This document shows, in pieces, positions 8,033 through 16,576 of a stretch of DNA of 64,000 bases. Below the pieces are notes generated by a model. The model made no database searches, was not told the DNA's origin, and was given only the letters and a program-made list of their open reading frames with translations. The stretch comes from Streptomyces lanatus (GTDB taxonomy: Bacteria > Actinomycetota > Actinomycetes > Streptomycetales > Streptomycetaceae). The position numbers and the translations under genes were made by a program. Position 1 is the stretch's first letter. Every line of letters begins with the position of its first letter. The stretch lies in NCBI RefSeq assembly GCF_014655715.1, contig NZ_BNBM01000004.1, positions 42,897 through 106,896 of the forward strand, read 5' to 3'.

Positions 8033-9136
8033 ATGCGTCATGGTGTTCTCCCCGTCGGCCTGCTGGCCGCCGGTCTCCTCCTCACCGCCTGCGGCGCCTC
8101 GCCGACGACGGGCGCACCCGGATCCGCCCCCGACAAGAACCCCTACGCCAAGTACGACTCACTCACCGGCACGCAACGCACCGACAAGCTGATCGCCGAC
8201 GCCAAGGACGAGGGCGGTGTACTCGATCTCTACACCTCCAACACCGATATCCAGGACCTCGTAGACGGCTTCCAGAAGGCCTACCCCGGCATCAAGGTGC
8301 ACGCCTTTCGCGCCAACTCCGAGACGGTCCTGCAACGCGCCCTTCAGGAGAACCAGGCGAACAAGCCGCAGAACGACGTCATCGACACCAATGACCTCGA
8401 ACTGCGGGCGCTGGACTCCCAGCACCTGCTCCACCCCTACGACGGCCCCGCCGAGGCCGGGCTGAAGGAGGCCGCGAAGAATCTCGGCGGTTGGACGGCC
8501 GAACGCTTCAACGCCTTCGTCGTCGGCTGGAACACCAACGAGGTCAAGAAGGGCGAGGAGCCCGTGGACTTCGCCGACTTCGCGGACCCGAAGTGGAAGG
8601 GCAAGCTGGCCGTCGAGGTCGGCGACTGGGACTGGTACGCCTCGATGTACACGTACCTGACCGAGGAGAAGAAGATGAGCTCCTCGGACGTGGACGCCCT
8701 CTTCAAGAAGATCGCTGCCAACGTCAAGGTGACCAAGGGCCACACGGTGCAGGGCGAACTGCTCAGCGCCGGACAGTTCGGTGTCGCCCTCTCGGTCTAC
8801 AGCCACACCATCGACAAGGCGGCCGCGAAGGGCGCGCCCGTGGCCTGGCGGCCCGTCGTCGAGCCGGTGATCCTGCGCCCCAACGGCATCGGCCTGATGG
8901 CCAACCCGCGCCACCCCGCGGCGGCGCTGCTGTGGACCGACTGGGTCCTCAGCGACGGCCAGAAGATCATCGCGGACTCCCTGCGCATCCCCGCCGCCAA
9001 GTCCGTGCCGGGCTTCAAGGATCCGATCCCCGCCGGCACGACCACCTACAGCCTCTCTAAGAGCGCCGAGACCGACACCAAGAAATGGAACACCGCCTAC
9101 GACGCCCTGCTGCGCGGCGTCCCCGCGGCGGGCTGA
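8033..9136 (+). CDS. ABC transporter substrate-binding lipoprotein 1
   Basis: A 367-residue family-1 extracellular solute-binding protein of the iron(III)/small-anion type. The N-terminus is a lipoprotein signal with lipobox LTAC (Cys at residue 20). Mature-domain landmarks include LDLYTSNTDIQDLVDGFQKAYPGIKV and ANSETVLQRALQE. It is paralogous to the next gene: both share NSETVLQRALQE and the conserved ending YDALLRGV. TAAGGAG precedes the ATG. It delivers an unknown ligand to the permease/ATPase encoded downstream; the regulon suggests an organic substrate rather than iron, which is inference. Confidence 0.88.
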   Translation: MRHGVLPVGLLAAGLLLTACGASPTTGAPGSAPDKNPYAKYDSLTGTQRTDKLIADAKDEGGVLDLYTSNTDIQDLVDGFQKAYPGIKVHAFRANSETVLQRALQENQANKPQNDVIDTNDLELRALDSQHLLHPYDGPAEAGLKEAAKNLGGWTAERFNAFVVGWNTNEVKKGEEPVDFADFADPKWKGKLAVEVGDWDWYASMYTYLTEEKKMSSSDVDALFKKIAANVKVTKGHTVQGELLSAGQFGVALSVYSHTIDKAAAKGAPVAWRPVVEPVILRPNGIGLMANPRHPAAALLWTDWVLSDGQKIIADSLRIPAAKSVPGFKDPIPAGTTTYSLSKSAETDTKKWNTAYDALLRGVPAAG

Positions 9137-9175
9137 CAAGCACATCCCTTTTCGCCTCTTTCAGGAGAGCACCGC

Positions 9176-10282
9176 ATGAGGACCCGTAACACCACCCTCG
9201 CCGTGGCCGGACTGCTGGTCGCCACCGTCACCGGCTGCGGGGGCGCCATTCCGACCGCGTCCAACAGCAAGGCGGACGGCGTCTACGCGCAGATCGCCAA
9301 GCTGCCCAAGGACCAGCAAGTGGCCAAGGCCCAGGAGCTGGCCGGCAAGGAGGGCAAGACCCTCTCCCTCTACACCTCGATGACCGCGGACATCGCGACG
9401 CCGGTCGCCAAGGCCTTCGAGCAGAAGTACGGCATCCGGGTCAGCGTCTTCCGCGGCAACTCCGAGACAGTGCTCCAGCGAGCCCTCCAGGAGGGGCAGG
9501 CCGGCAAACCGGGCGCCGACGCGGTGGAGACCAACTTCCTGGAGATGACCGCGCTGTCCGGCAACGGCATGCTGGTGCCCTTCAACGGCTCCGCGCTCGA
9601 CAAAGTGGAGAAGACCGGCAAGTTCCAGGACTGGACGGCCAGCCGGCTCAACGTCTTCCAGCCTGCCTGGAACACCGATCTGATCAAGCCCGATGACGAG
9701 CCGCAGAGCTGGGAGGACCTGGCGCTGCCCAAGTACAAGGGCAAACTCACCCTGGAGATCAGCGACAGCGACTGGTACCAGAGCGTCACCAAGTGGTGGC
9801 TCGATCACGGCAAGAGCCAGGCCGAGGTGGACAGGCTGTGGAAGGCCATCGCCGCCAACGGCAAGGCCGCCAAGGGCCACACGACGATGATGCAGTTCCT
9901 CACGGCGGGACAGACGTCGATGGAGGCCATGAACTACACCTACATCACCGACCGGGCCAGAGCGGCGGGCGCTCCCGTCACCCATCTCCCCGCGAGCGGG
10001 GTGTCCAAGATACCCGCCTTCGCCCGGCCGAACGGCGTCGGCATGATCAAGGGGGCCCAACACCCGGCCGCGGCCTGGCTGTTCTACCACTGGCTGCTGA
10101 CCGACGGGCAGAAGGAACTCGTCAAGCTCAAGCTCACACCGTCGACGAAGGTCCCCGGCGACAAGAGCCTGGACGGCCTCACGCTCGCCCCCTTCGACGT
10201 GAAGACTCTCAGCTCGGCCACCGGCACCTGGGACAAGAAGTACGACGCGCTGCTGCGCGGCGTCGACACGGTGGGGAACTGA
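9176..10282 (+). CDS. ABC transporter substrate-binding lipoprotein 2
   Basis: A 368-residue solute-binding lipoprotein (lipobox VTGC), a tandem paralogue of the upstream gene with the same domain order. It is 39 bases downstream and has AGGAGAG before the ATG. The mature N-terminus carries a Lys/Ala-rich helix (KLPKDQQVAKAQELAGKEG) matching a similar stretch in paralogue 1. Two binding proteins with one permease suggest two related ligands or a heterodimeric receptor. Confidence 0.88.
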   Translation: MRTRNTTLAVAGLLVATVTGCGGAIPTASNSKADGVYAQIAKLPKDQQVAKAQELAGKEGKTLSLYTSMTADIATPVAKAFEQKYGIRVSVFRGNSETVLQRALQEGQAGKPGADAVETNFLEMTALSGNGMLVPFNGSALDKVEKTGKFQDWTASRLNVFQPAWNTDLIKPDDEPQSWEDLALPKYKGKLTLEISDSDWYQSVTKWWLDHGKSQAEVDRLWKAIAANGKAAKGHTTMMQFLTAGQTSMEAMNYTYITDRARAAGAPVTHLPASGVSKIPAFARPNGVGMIKGAQHPAAAWLFYHWLLTDGQKELVKLKLTPSTKVPGDKSLDGLTLAPFDVKTLSSATGTWDKKYDALLRGVDTVGN

Positions 10283-10288
10283 CCGCCC

Positions 10289-12100
10289 ATGACACTCGTA
10301 CCCACTCCCACCAGGCCCCAGGGTGACGGTCCGGGCCCCGGATCGGATGCGGATCTCGGCCCGGCGCCGGCCGCGAGCTCCGCACCCGGTCGCCTCATGC
10401 GGATAGTGCGGTCACTGCTCTCCTTCCAGGGTCTGCTGGTCGGCGGTGCCGTCGTCATCGTCGGTTACCTCGCGATCGTGCCGCTGGGCTACCTCATCCA
10501 CGACACGTTCCTGAGCTCCGACGGCACCGGTGTCTCCTTCGGCGCGTTCTCCCGGGCTTACGGGGGCAACGCGCAGGCCGGCGACATGCTGCTCAACTCG
10601 ATGTGGTTCGCACTCGGTTCGGCGGCGCTCGCCCTGGTTCTCGGCACGACCCTGGCGTATGTGCAGGTCCGCACGGACACCCCCTTCAAGGGGCTGTTCT
10701 TCGCGGCGTCCTTGGTGCCGCTCATCGTGCCCGGCATCCTCTACGCCACCTCGTGGATCTTCCTCGGTGACCCGTCGACCGGCATCCTCAACTCCCTCGT
10801 CTTCGAGCCCCTTTTCGGCGCGACACCGATCAACATCTACAGCGTCTGGGGCATGATCTGGGTCCAGGGACTGCACCTGGCGCCGGTGGCATTCCTGCTC
10901 ATGGTCGCCGCCTTCCGGGCGATGGACCCCTCGCTGGAGGAGTCCGCCGCCATGTCGGGGGCGAACCGGCTCACCGTCCTGCGGCGGGTGACGGTGCCGC
11001 TGCTGCGGCCGGCGATGATCTCCGCCGCGCTGCTGATGTTCGTGCAGTCCCTGGAGAGCTTCGAGGTGCCGGGCCTGCTCGGCCTGCAGAACGGCATCTA
11101 CGTCTTCACCAGCCGGATCTACTTCGTGCTGCGGGCCTACCCGGTCGACTACGGGGCGGCCGGCGCCTACGCCATCGGCCTGCTGCTGATCGCCGCAGCC
11201 GGCGTGCTGCTCTCCAGCTGGCTGCAGCGCTCCTCACGCAACTTCCAGACGGTGACAGGCAAAGCGTTTCGGCCCCGCCCCGTCGAGCTCGGCCGCGCGC
11301 GTCCCTTCGTCGGCGTCGCCGTGATCCTCTACTTCCTGATCACCGTCGTCCTGCCGGTCGCCGTCCTCGTGTACGCCTCGTTGCTGAAGTACTACGCGGC
11401 GCCGTCGCGCAAGGCGCTGAGCTCGATGACGCTGGACAACTACCGTGCGGTGCTCGACATGCCGCTCGCGTTCACCGCGCCGAAGAACTCGCTCCTGCTC
11501 GGGGTGGGCGCCGCGACCGCGGTGATGGTCCTGACGGCCGTGGTCTCCTGGGTCGTCCTGCGGACCAAGGCACCGGGCAGGCGGCTGCTCGACCTGCTCG
11601 CCTTCACCCCCATCGTCATCCCCGGCCTGGTGCTCGGTCTCGCGCTGTCCTTCGTGTACCTGCGCATGCCGCTGCCGATCTACGGCACCCTGCTCATCCT
11701 TCTGATCTCGTACTGCACGCGCTACCTGCCGTACGGCATGCGGTACTCGTCGGCGGCGATGGCCCAGATGTCACCGGAGCTGGAGGAGTCGGCACACGTG
11801 TCCGGCGCCTCCTGGTTCCAGACGTTCCGGCGGGTCCTGCTGCCCCTGATGAGCAGCGGCATCCTCGCCGGCTGGGTCTACATCCTCGTCGTGTCCTTCC
11901 GTGAACTGTCCAGCACGATCCTGCTCTACAGCCCCGGCAAGGAGGTGCTGTCGGTGCTGATCTGGGAGCAGTTCGAGAACGGCCAGTTCACCACCCTCGC
12001 CGCCTTGGGGGTACTGATGGTCCTCCTGCTGGTCCTGCTCGTCTCCATTGCCTACCGCCTGGGTGCCCGCTTCGGGTTGCAGGGCGACTCCGCGAACTGA
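10289..12100 (+). CDS. ABC transporter permease, fused two-domain (FbpB type)
   Basis: A 603-residue inner-membrane permease with two MetI-like halves in one chain, each with about six membrane helices. Each half has an EAA loop that contacts the ATPase: EESAAMSGANRLTVLRRV in the first and EESAHVSGASWFQTFRRV in the second. A roughly 50-residue Pro/Gly-rich cytoplasmic N-terminus precedes the first helix. Fused permeases are typical of Fbp/Afu-like importers. It begins 6 bases after the second binding-protein gene. Confidence 0.92.
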   Translation: MTLVPTPTRPQGDGPGPGSDADLGPAPAASSAPGRLMRIVRSLLSFQGLLVGGAVVIVGYLAIVPLGYLIHDTFLSSDGTGVSFGAFSRAYGGNAQAGDMLLNSMWFALGSAALALVLGTTLAYVQVRTDTPFKGLFFAASLVPLIVPGILYATSWIFLGDPSTGILNSLVFEPLFGATPINIYSVWGMIWVQGLHLAPVAFLLMVAAFRAMDPSLEESAAMSGANRLTVLRRVTVPLLRPAMISAALLMFVQSLESFEVPGLLGLQNGIYVFTSRIYFVLRAYPVDYGAAGAYAIGLLLIAAAGVLLSSWLQRSSRNFQTVTGKAFRPRPVELGRARPFVGVAVILYFLITVVLPVAVLVYASLLKYYAAPSRKALSSMTLDNYRAVLDMPLAFTAPKNSLLLGVGAATAVMVLTAVVSWVVLRTKAPGRRLLDLLAFTPIVIPGLVLGLALSFVYLRMPLPIYGTLLILLISYCTRYLPYGMRYSSAAMAQMSPELEESAHVSGASWFQTFRRVLLPLMSSGILAGWVYILVVSFRELSSTILLYSPGKEVLSVLIWEQFENGQFTTLAALGVLMVLLLVLLVSIAYRLGARFGLQGDSAN

Positions 12101-12118
12101 TCGAAGGGACCTTCAGCG

Positions 12119-13249
12119 ATGTTGACGGTCGAATCCCTCAAGAAGAGCTACGACGAAACAGCGGGACGCAAAGCCGGCCGCCACGACGACACACGCACCT
12201 ATGCCGTCGGCGGGGTCGACTTCGAGGTCCACGACGGCGAGCTGTTCACCCTGCTCGGCCCCTCCGGCTGTGGCAAGACCACCACACTGCGTTCGATCGC
12301 GGGTCTGGAACGCCCGACGTCCGGACGCGTCACACTCGGCGGGCGCGTGCTGTTCGACGCCGCCCAGGGCGTCAACATGCGGGCCAGCCGGCGCGGCTTC
12401 GGCATGGTCTTCCAGTCGTACGCCATCTGGCCGCACATGTCGGTCTTCAAGAACGTCTCCTTCCCCCTGGAGGTCATGCCCCGCGCCAAGCGGCCCGGGC
12501 GCAAGGAGATCGAGGAACGGGTCGGGCAGGTCCTCGACGTCACCGAGCTCGGCTCCTACGCATCACGCCCCGCCACCAAACTCTCCGGCGGTCAGCAGCA
12601 GCGTCTGGCCCTGGCCCGCGCCCTGGTGACCCACCCGGAGCTGATGCTGCTCGACGAGCCGCTGTCCAACCTGGACGCCAAGCTGCGCGAGACGATGCGC
12701 TTCGAACTCAAGCGGCTGCAAAGAGAGCTGCACCTCACGGCGATCTATGTGACGCACGACCAGTCCGAAGCACTGGTGATGTCGAGCCGGATCGCGGTGA
12801 TGAACCAGGGACGCATCGAGCAGATCGGCAAGCCCCGCGAGATCTACACCAAGCCCGCCACCCGTTTCGTCGCCGAGTTCATCGGCACCTCCAACTTCCT
12901 GGAGGGGACGGTCGCCTCGGTGCACGGCCAGGAGGTCCAGGTCGACACCGAGCACGGCCGGCTGGTGGCCCACGAGGTGGACAAGGCGCCCGCCGTCGGG
13001 GAGAGCGTGCTGGTCTCGATCCGGCCCGAATGCGTGGACCTGTCCCGGCAGCCGCGCGGCAACGTACCCAACGAATGGTCGGGCAAGGTCCTCACCCGTG
13101 CGTTCATGGGCGATGTCGTCGACCACATCGTCGGCGTCGGCAAGCTGGAGATCCGCAACCGGTCCAACCCCAACCTGTCGATCCCGCCGGGGACGGAGGT
13201 CCATTTCTCCATCGCCCCGGACAAGGTGACCCTGGTCCCCGTCGACTGA
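12119..13249 (+). CDS. ABC transporter ATP-binding protein (Fbp/Pot type)
   Basis: A 376-residue import ATPase. It has Walker A GPSGCGKTTT near residue 50, signature LSGGQQQRLALARAL near 155, Walker B LMLLDEPLSNLD near 178, and switch His in YVTHDQSEA. A C-terminal TOBE-like regulatory domain (about residues 290-376) completes the chain. GAAGGGA precedes the ATG. It completes the importer formed with the fused permease and two lipoproteins. Confidence 0.94.
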   Translation: MLTVESLKKSYDETAGRKAGRHDDTRTYAVGGVDFEVHDGELFTLLGPSGCGKTTTLRSIAGLERPTSGRVTLGGRVLFDAAQGVNMRASRRGFGMVFQSYAIWPHMSVFKNVSFPLEVMPRAKRPGRKEIEERVGQVLDVTELGSYASRPATKLSGGQQQRLALARALVTHPELMLLDEPLSNLDAKLRETMRFELKRLQRELHLTAIYVTHDQSEALVMSSRIAVMNQGRIEQIGKPREIYTKPATRFVAEFIGTSNFLEGTVASVHGQEVQVDTEHGRLVAHEVDKAPAVGESVLVSIRPECVDLSRQPRGNVPNEWSGKVLTRAFMGDVVDHIVGVGKLEIRNRSNPNLSIPPGTEVHFSIAPDKVTLVPVD

Positions 13250-13252
13250 GCG

Positions 13253-14482
13253 ATGCCGATACCCCAAGTACTGCGCAATCGCGACTTCGACCTCTACTGG
13301 AGCGGTGTCGTCCTGTCCCAGATCGGGACCCGGGGCGCCATCGCGGCCAATCTCTACCAGGTCTACCAACTCACCGGCTCCACAGCGCAGGTGGGACTCG
13401 TCGGCCTCGCTCAGGCGGTGGCGCTGCTGGTCCTGTCACCAGTCGGCGGGATCTACGCCGACCGGCTGGACCGGCGCCGGCTGCTTCAGGTCACCCAGGC
13501 GGTCGCCCTGCTGGTGTCGGCGGGGCTCGCCGCCGTGACCCTGGCGGACGCCGCGACCGTGTGGACGGTGGTCGTCTCCTCGTTGCTGGCGACAGCGGCG
13601 GCCACCTTCGACCAGCCGGCACGCCAGGCGCTCATTCCCGCGCTGGTGCCGCGCGAACAGCTCGTCGAGGCGTTCGCACTGCTCAACCCCTCGCGCGAAC
13701 TCGCGATCCTGGTGGGCCCCGCGTTCGCCGGCGTACTCATCGCCATCGGTGGACCGGGGGCCGTCTATGTCTTCGACGCCATCACCTACGCCGTGCTCGT
13801 CGTCGTCCTCGCCCTGCTGCGGGTGCCGCCCCTCGTCTCCGAGGACAAGCACCGGTCGCTGGTGGAGAGCCTGCGAGAAGGCGTGCGCTACGTGGCACAC
13901 CGCCCCGTGATCTGGCAGTTGATGGGCCTGGACATGACCGCCACGGTGTTCGGCGCCTACCGGGTGCTGCTGCCGGCCTTCGCCACCGACATCCTGCATG
14001 TGGGGGCGACCGGCTACGGACTGCTCTCCGCTGCCCCCTCGGCCGGGGCACTGATCGGATCGATGTGGGTGTTCCGGCTCGTGCGCACCGCGCGCGCGGG
14101 ACGTGTCGTGCTGTGGGGAACCGCCGCCTACGGCCTGGCCGTGGTGGGGCTCGCCCAGTCACGCACCTTCGTCGTGGCGATGCTCATGGCGCTCGCCCTG
14201 GGGGCGGCGGACGCGGTCGCGACCACCGTCCGCCACGCCGCCGTGCAGATCGAGACGCCGGACGGGCTGCGCGGACGTGTCTCGGCGATCTACCAGATGT
14301 GTTCCCGTGGCGGACCCGCGATCGGTGACTCCGCGATGGGACTCCTGGCGGGTGCGCTCGGGCCGGTCGCGGCCCTCACCCTCGGCGGTCTGGTGCCCGC
14401 CGCCGTGTCCGCGGCGAGCGCGGTGCGCAGCCGCACCGTGCGCGAGTACAGCGTCCCCGGCCCCGAGCCCGCCACCCCCTGA
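13253..14482 (+). CDS. MFS transporter (EntS/MFS_3-like)
   Basis: A 409-residue 12-helix major facilitator. The N-terminus FDLYWSGVVLSQIGTRGA and the loop GGIYADRLDRRRLL are typical of the MFS_3 (enterobactin exporter-like) group. It starts three bases after the ABC ATPase stop, so it belongs to the same operon. It may export a pathway product or provide a second uptake route; direction is not evident from sequence. Confidence 0.88.
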   Translation: MPIPQVLRNRDFDLYWSGVVLSQIGTRGAIAANLYQVYQLTGSTAQVGLVGLAQAVALLVLSPVGGIYADRLDRRRLLQVTQAVALLVSAGLAAVTLADAATVWTVVVSSLLATAAATFDQPARQALIPALVPREQLVEAFALLNPSRELAILVGPAFAGVLIAIGGPGAVYVFDAITYAVLVVVLALLRVPPLVSEDKHRSLVESLREGVRYVAHRPVIWQLMGLDMTATVFGAYRVLLPAFATDILHVGATGYGLLSAAPSAGALIGSMWVFRLVRTARAGRVVLWGTAAYGLAVVGLAQSRTFVVAMLMALALGAADAVATTVRHAAVQIETPDGLRGRVSAIYQMCSRGGPAIGDSAMGLLAGALGPVAALTLGGLVPAAVSAASAVRSRTVREYSVPGPEPATP

Positions 14483-14529
14483 CCGCTTCCTCTGCTCCCG
14501 CGTTCCCCTACTGCTTGTTGGGAGACACA

Positions 14530-15597
14530 TTGAGTACCCGTACGAAAACCGAGGTCACCCACTACCACGTGCAAAAACGGCGCCGCGCCGCCTTCATCGA
14601 GGAGTGGCGCAACAACCACCGCACGGTCGTCGCCCACGAGGACGTCGTGATGCACCCGACCGAACGGGGCAGCCGCGTGGGTGTCTTCGTCGGTGCCGAC
14701 GGCGACCGGCCGACCCGCACCATGGACGCGCTGGCGCACGAGATGGACCCGGGGACGACGACCACCGTGCACCGGCATTCGTGGGACGCCATGGTGTTCG
14801 TCGTGGCGGGCTGGGGCTGGACGGAGATCGACGGCGAACGCATCGAATGGGGTCCTGGCGACTCGCTGCACCTGCCGGCCTGGTCCTGGCATCGCAGTGG
14901 CAACGACGGGGACACGACGACGCGTTACCTCACGTTCTCCAGCGAGCCGCTGCTGGAGACGATGGGCATGTCCGTCCTCGAGGACGCCGGTCACACGGCC
15001 GTGTCCGAACTGCCGCCACGCCCGGCCTTCTCGGCGGGCCGCGACGGCTCCGACCCGTACGCCGCGCGGCTGCGCCGGCTCGCACGCGAGCAGGAGTCCC
15101 GTCGCTCGGGCCGGCTGCACACCAGCTGGGACGAACTCGAGCTGCGCAACACCCCCCGCGGTACCCGCACGACATTCCTGCTCGACCGGGCCATCGGCTA
15201 CCAGGCCTCGGGCATCACCATGGCGATGTTCGAGATCGGGCCGGGACGGGCGCAGTCGATGCACCGGCATCCGGGCGAGGCGTGGCTGTACGTCGTGGAG
15301 GGCTCCGGCGAGAGTTACCTCGGCACCGAGCCCGAGGGCGGCGAGCGGCACCCGTGGAAGAAGGGCGACATCATCGTCGTCGACCACTTCCTGTGGCATC
15401 AGCACATCAACACCGACCCGGAGCACACCGCGAAGGTGGTGCGCATCCACATGTTCGACAGCCTTTTGGAGACGATGCGCGCGCTGTGCGATCCGCTGGT
15501 GCTGTTCGAGGAGCCGCCGGAGCAGATCCGCGACGCGCAGGCCGGTGACCCGTCGACGATCCAGTGGCCGGCGCTGACGCGCCCCACGTGGCCGTGA
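14530..15597 (+). CDS. double-cupin protein
   Basis: A 355-residue bicupin. Cupin 1 has VHRHSWDAM and the distal WHRSGN; cupin 2 has MHRHPGEAWLYVVEGSG and WHQHINTD, so both cores keep His-x-His pairs. I chose the TTG at 14530 because GGGAG lies 5 bases upstream; an earlier TTG at 14515 lacks a site. It is 47 bases after the MFS gene and 16 before the AAA+ gene, in one rightward operon. Similar bicupins include gentisate and 1-hydroxy-2-naphthoate dioxygenases, but the substrate is not assignable. Confidence 0.75.
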   Translation: MSTRTKTEVTHYHVQKRRRAAFIEEWRNNHRTVVAHEDVVMHPTERGSRVGVFVGADGDRPTRTMDALAHEMDPGTTTTVHRHSWDAMVFVVAGWGWTEIDGERIEWGPGDSLHLPAWSWHRSGNDGDTTTRYLTFSSEPLLETMGMSVLEDAGHTAVSELPPRPAFSAGRDGSDPYAARLRRLAREQESRRSGRLHTSWDELELRNTPRGTRTTFLLDRAIGYQASGITMAMFEIGPGRAQSMHRHPGEAWLYVVEGSGESYLGTEPEGGERHPWKKGDIIVVDHFLWHQHINTDPEHTAKVVRIHMFDSLLETMRALCDPLVLFEEPPEQIRDAQAGDPSTIQWPALTRPTWP

Positions 15598-15613
15598 ACG
15601 GGGGCAAGAAGAG

Positions 15614-16501
15614 GTGAGTACCGCACTGCCGCACGGCGTCAGCGGGATCCACGCTCTGCCGGCCGACCACCACGACGGCCCCTGGGACTCCGTGATCATT
15701 GATCCCCGGGTCAAGGAACGCCTGCTCGCGACCGCCGTCCTCGTGCTCCGGCACGGGCGGCGGCTCGCGGGCTCGGCCCTGGCACCACACGGTCTGGTGG
15801 TACTGGCCGGGCCGCCGGGCACCGGCAAGACCACCCTGGCCCAGGGGCTGGCCCAGGCCGCCGCTCGCGCCCTTGCCCCGCACGGCGCGAGCACCCTGGT
15901 GGAGGTCGATCCGCACGCCTTCCCCAGCGAGATGCTGGGCGAGAGCCAGCGGGCGGTCTCCCGGCTGTTCCGCGAGACGCTGCCCGAACTGGCCGCGCGC
16001 CGTCCGCACACCATGGTCCTCGTCGACGAGGTCGAGGCGCTCGCGGTACGGCGGCACTCGGCGTCCTTCGACACCAACCCGGTGGACGTGCACCGGGCGA
16101 CGGACGCGGTGCTCAGCGGTCTCGACGCGCTGCGCGCCGAGCGTCCCGGCACCCTGCTCGTCGTCACGACGAACTTCACCGAAGCCGTGGACGAGGCGTT
16201 CCTCTCCCGGGCCGACCTCGTCATCCGCACGGAGCTGCCGGACGAGTCGGTGGTCCCTCAGATCGTCGCCGACTCGCTGCGCGGCCTGGCGGCGCAGTGG
16301 CCCGAACTGGCCCCGCTGGCCGACGACCCGGCCGTGCACCGGCGGATGGGCAAGCTGCTCACCGGGCTGGACGGCCGACGAATCCGCAAGACAGTGCACG
16401 GAGCGCTCGCGCTGCGCCTGGAGACGGCCCGGGAGCCGTCGCTGCTCAGGCTCGACGATCTCTTGTCGGCGGCGGAGGAGGCCGCGGCAGAGCGCATGTA
16501 G
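15614..16501 (+). CDS. Pch2/TRIP13-like AAA+ ATPase
   Basis: A 295-residue single-ring AAA+ protein. Walker A is GPPGTGKTTLAQ (about residue 72), Walker B MVLVDEVEAL (about 137), sensor 1 VVTTNFTEAVD, and an Arg-containing FLSRADLVIR segment. The stretches EVDPHAFPSEMLGESQ, DEVEAL, VLSGLDAL and TTNFTEAVDEAFLSRADL align with Pch2/TRIP13. No HORMA or CD-NTase gene is nearby, so the CBASS role of bacterial TRIP13 homologues is not supported. It may remodel one of the operon enzymes. The start is GTG directly after AAGAAGAG. Confidence 0.75.
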   Translation: MSTALPHGVSGIHALPADHHDGPWDSVIIDPRVKERLLATAVLVLRHGRRLAGSALAPHGLVVLAGPPGTGKTTLAQGLAQAAARALAPHGASTLVEVDPHAFPSEMLGESQRAVSRLFRETLPELAARRPHTMVLVDEVEALAVRRHSASFDTNPVDVHRATDAVLSGLDALRAERPGTLLVVTTNFTEAVDEAFLSRADLVIRTELPDESVVPQIVADSLRGLAAQWPELAPLADDPAVHRRMGKLLTGLDGRRIRKTVHGALALRLETAREPSLLRLDDLLSAAEEAAAERM

Positions 16502-16508
16502 CACGCAC

Positions 16509-16568
16509 GGCCGGAACGATCGTGGCCCCACACCGCCGACACGGTGTGGGGCCACGATCGTTCCGGCC
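16509..16568. terminator. bidirectional terminator, 27-bp perfect hairpin
   Basis: A perfect 27-base inverted repeat (16509-16535 and 16542-16568) with a 6-base loop. It lies between the convergent AAA+ gene and the third bicupin. The stem is GC-rich and has no long T tract on either side, as is common in actinomycetes. Confidence 0.85.
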
Positions 16569-16576
16569 GATCTTGA

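Noticed and set aside
15614..16501. CBASS defence system based on the TRIP13-like ATPase
   Set aside because: No cGAS-like nucleotidyltransferase, HORMA protein or effector lies nearby.
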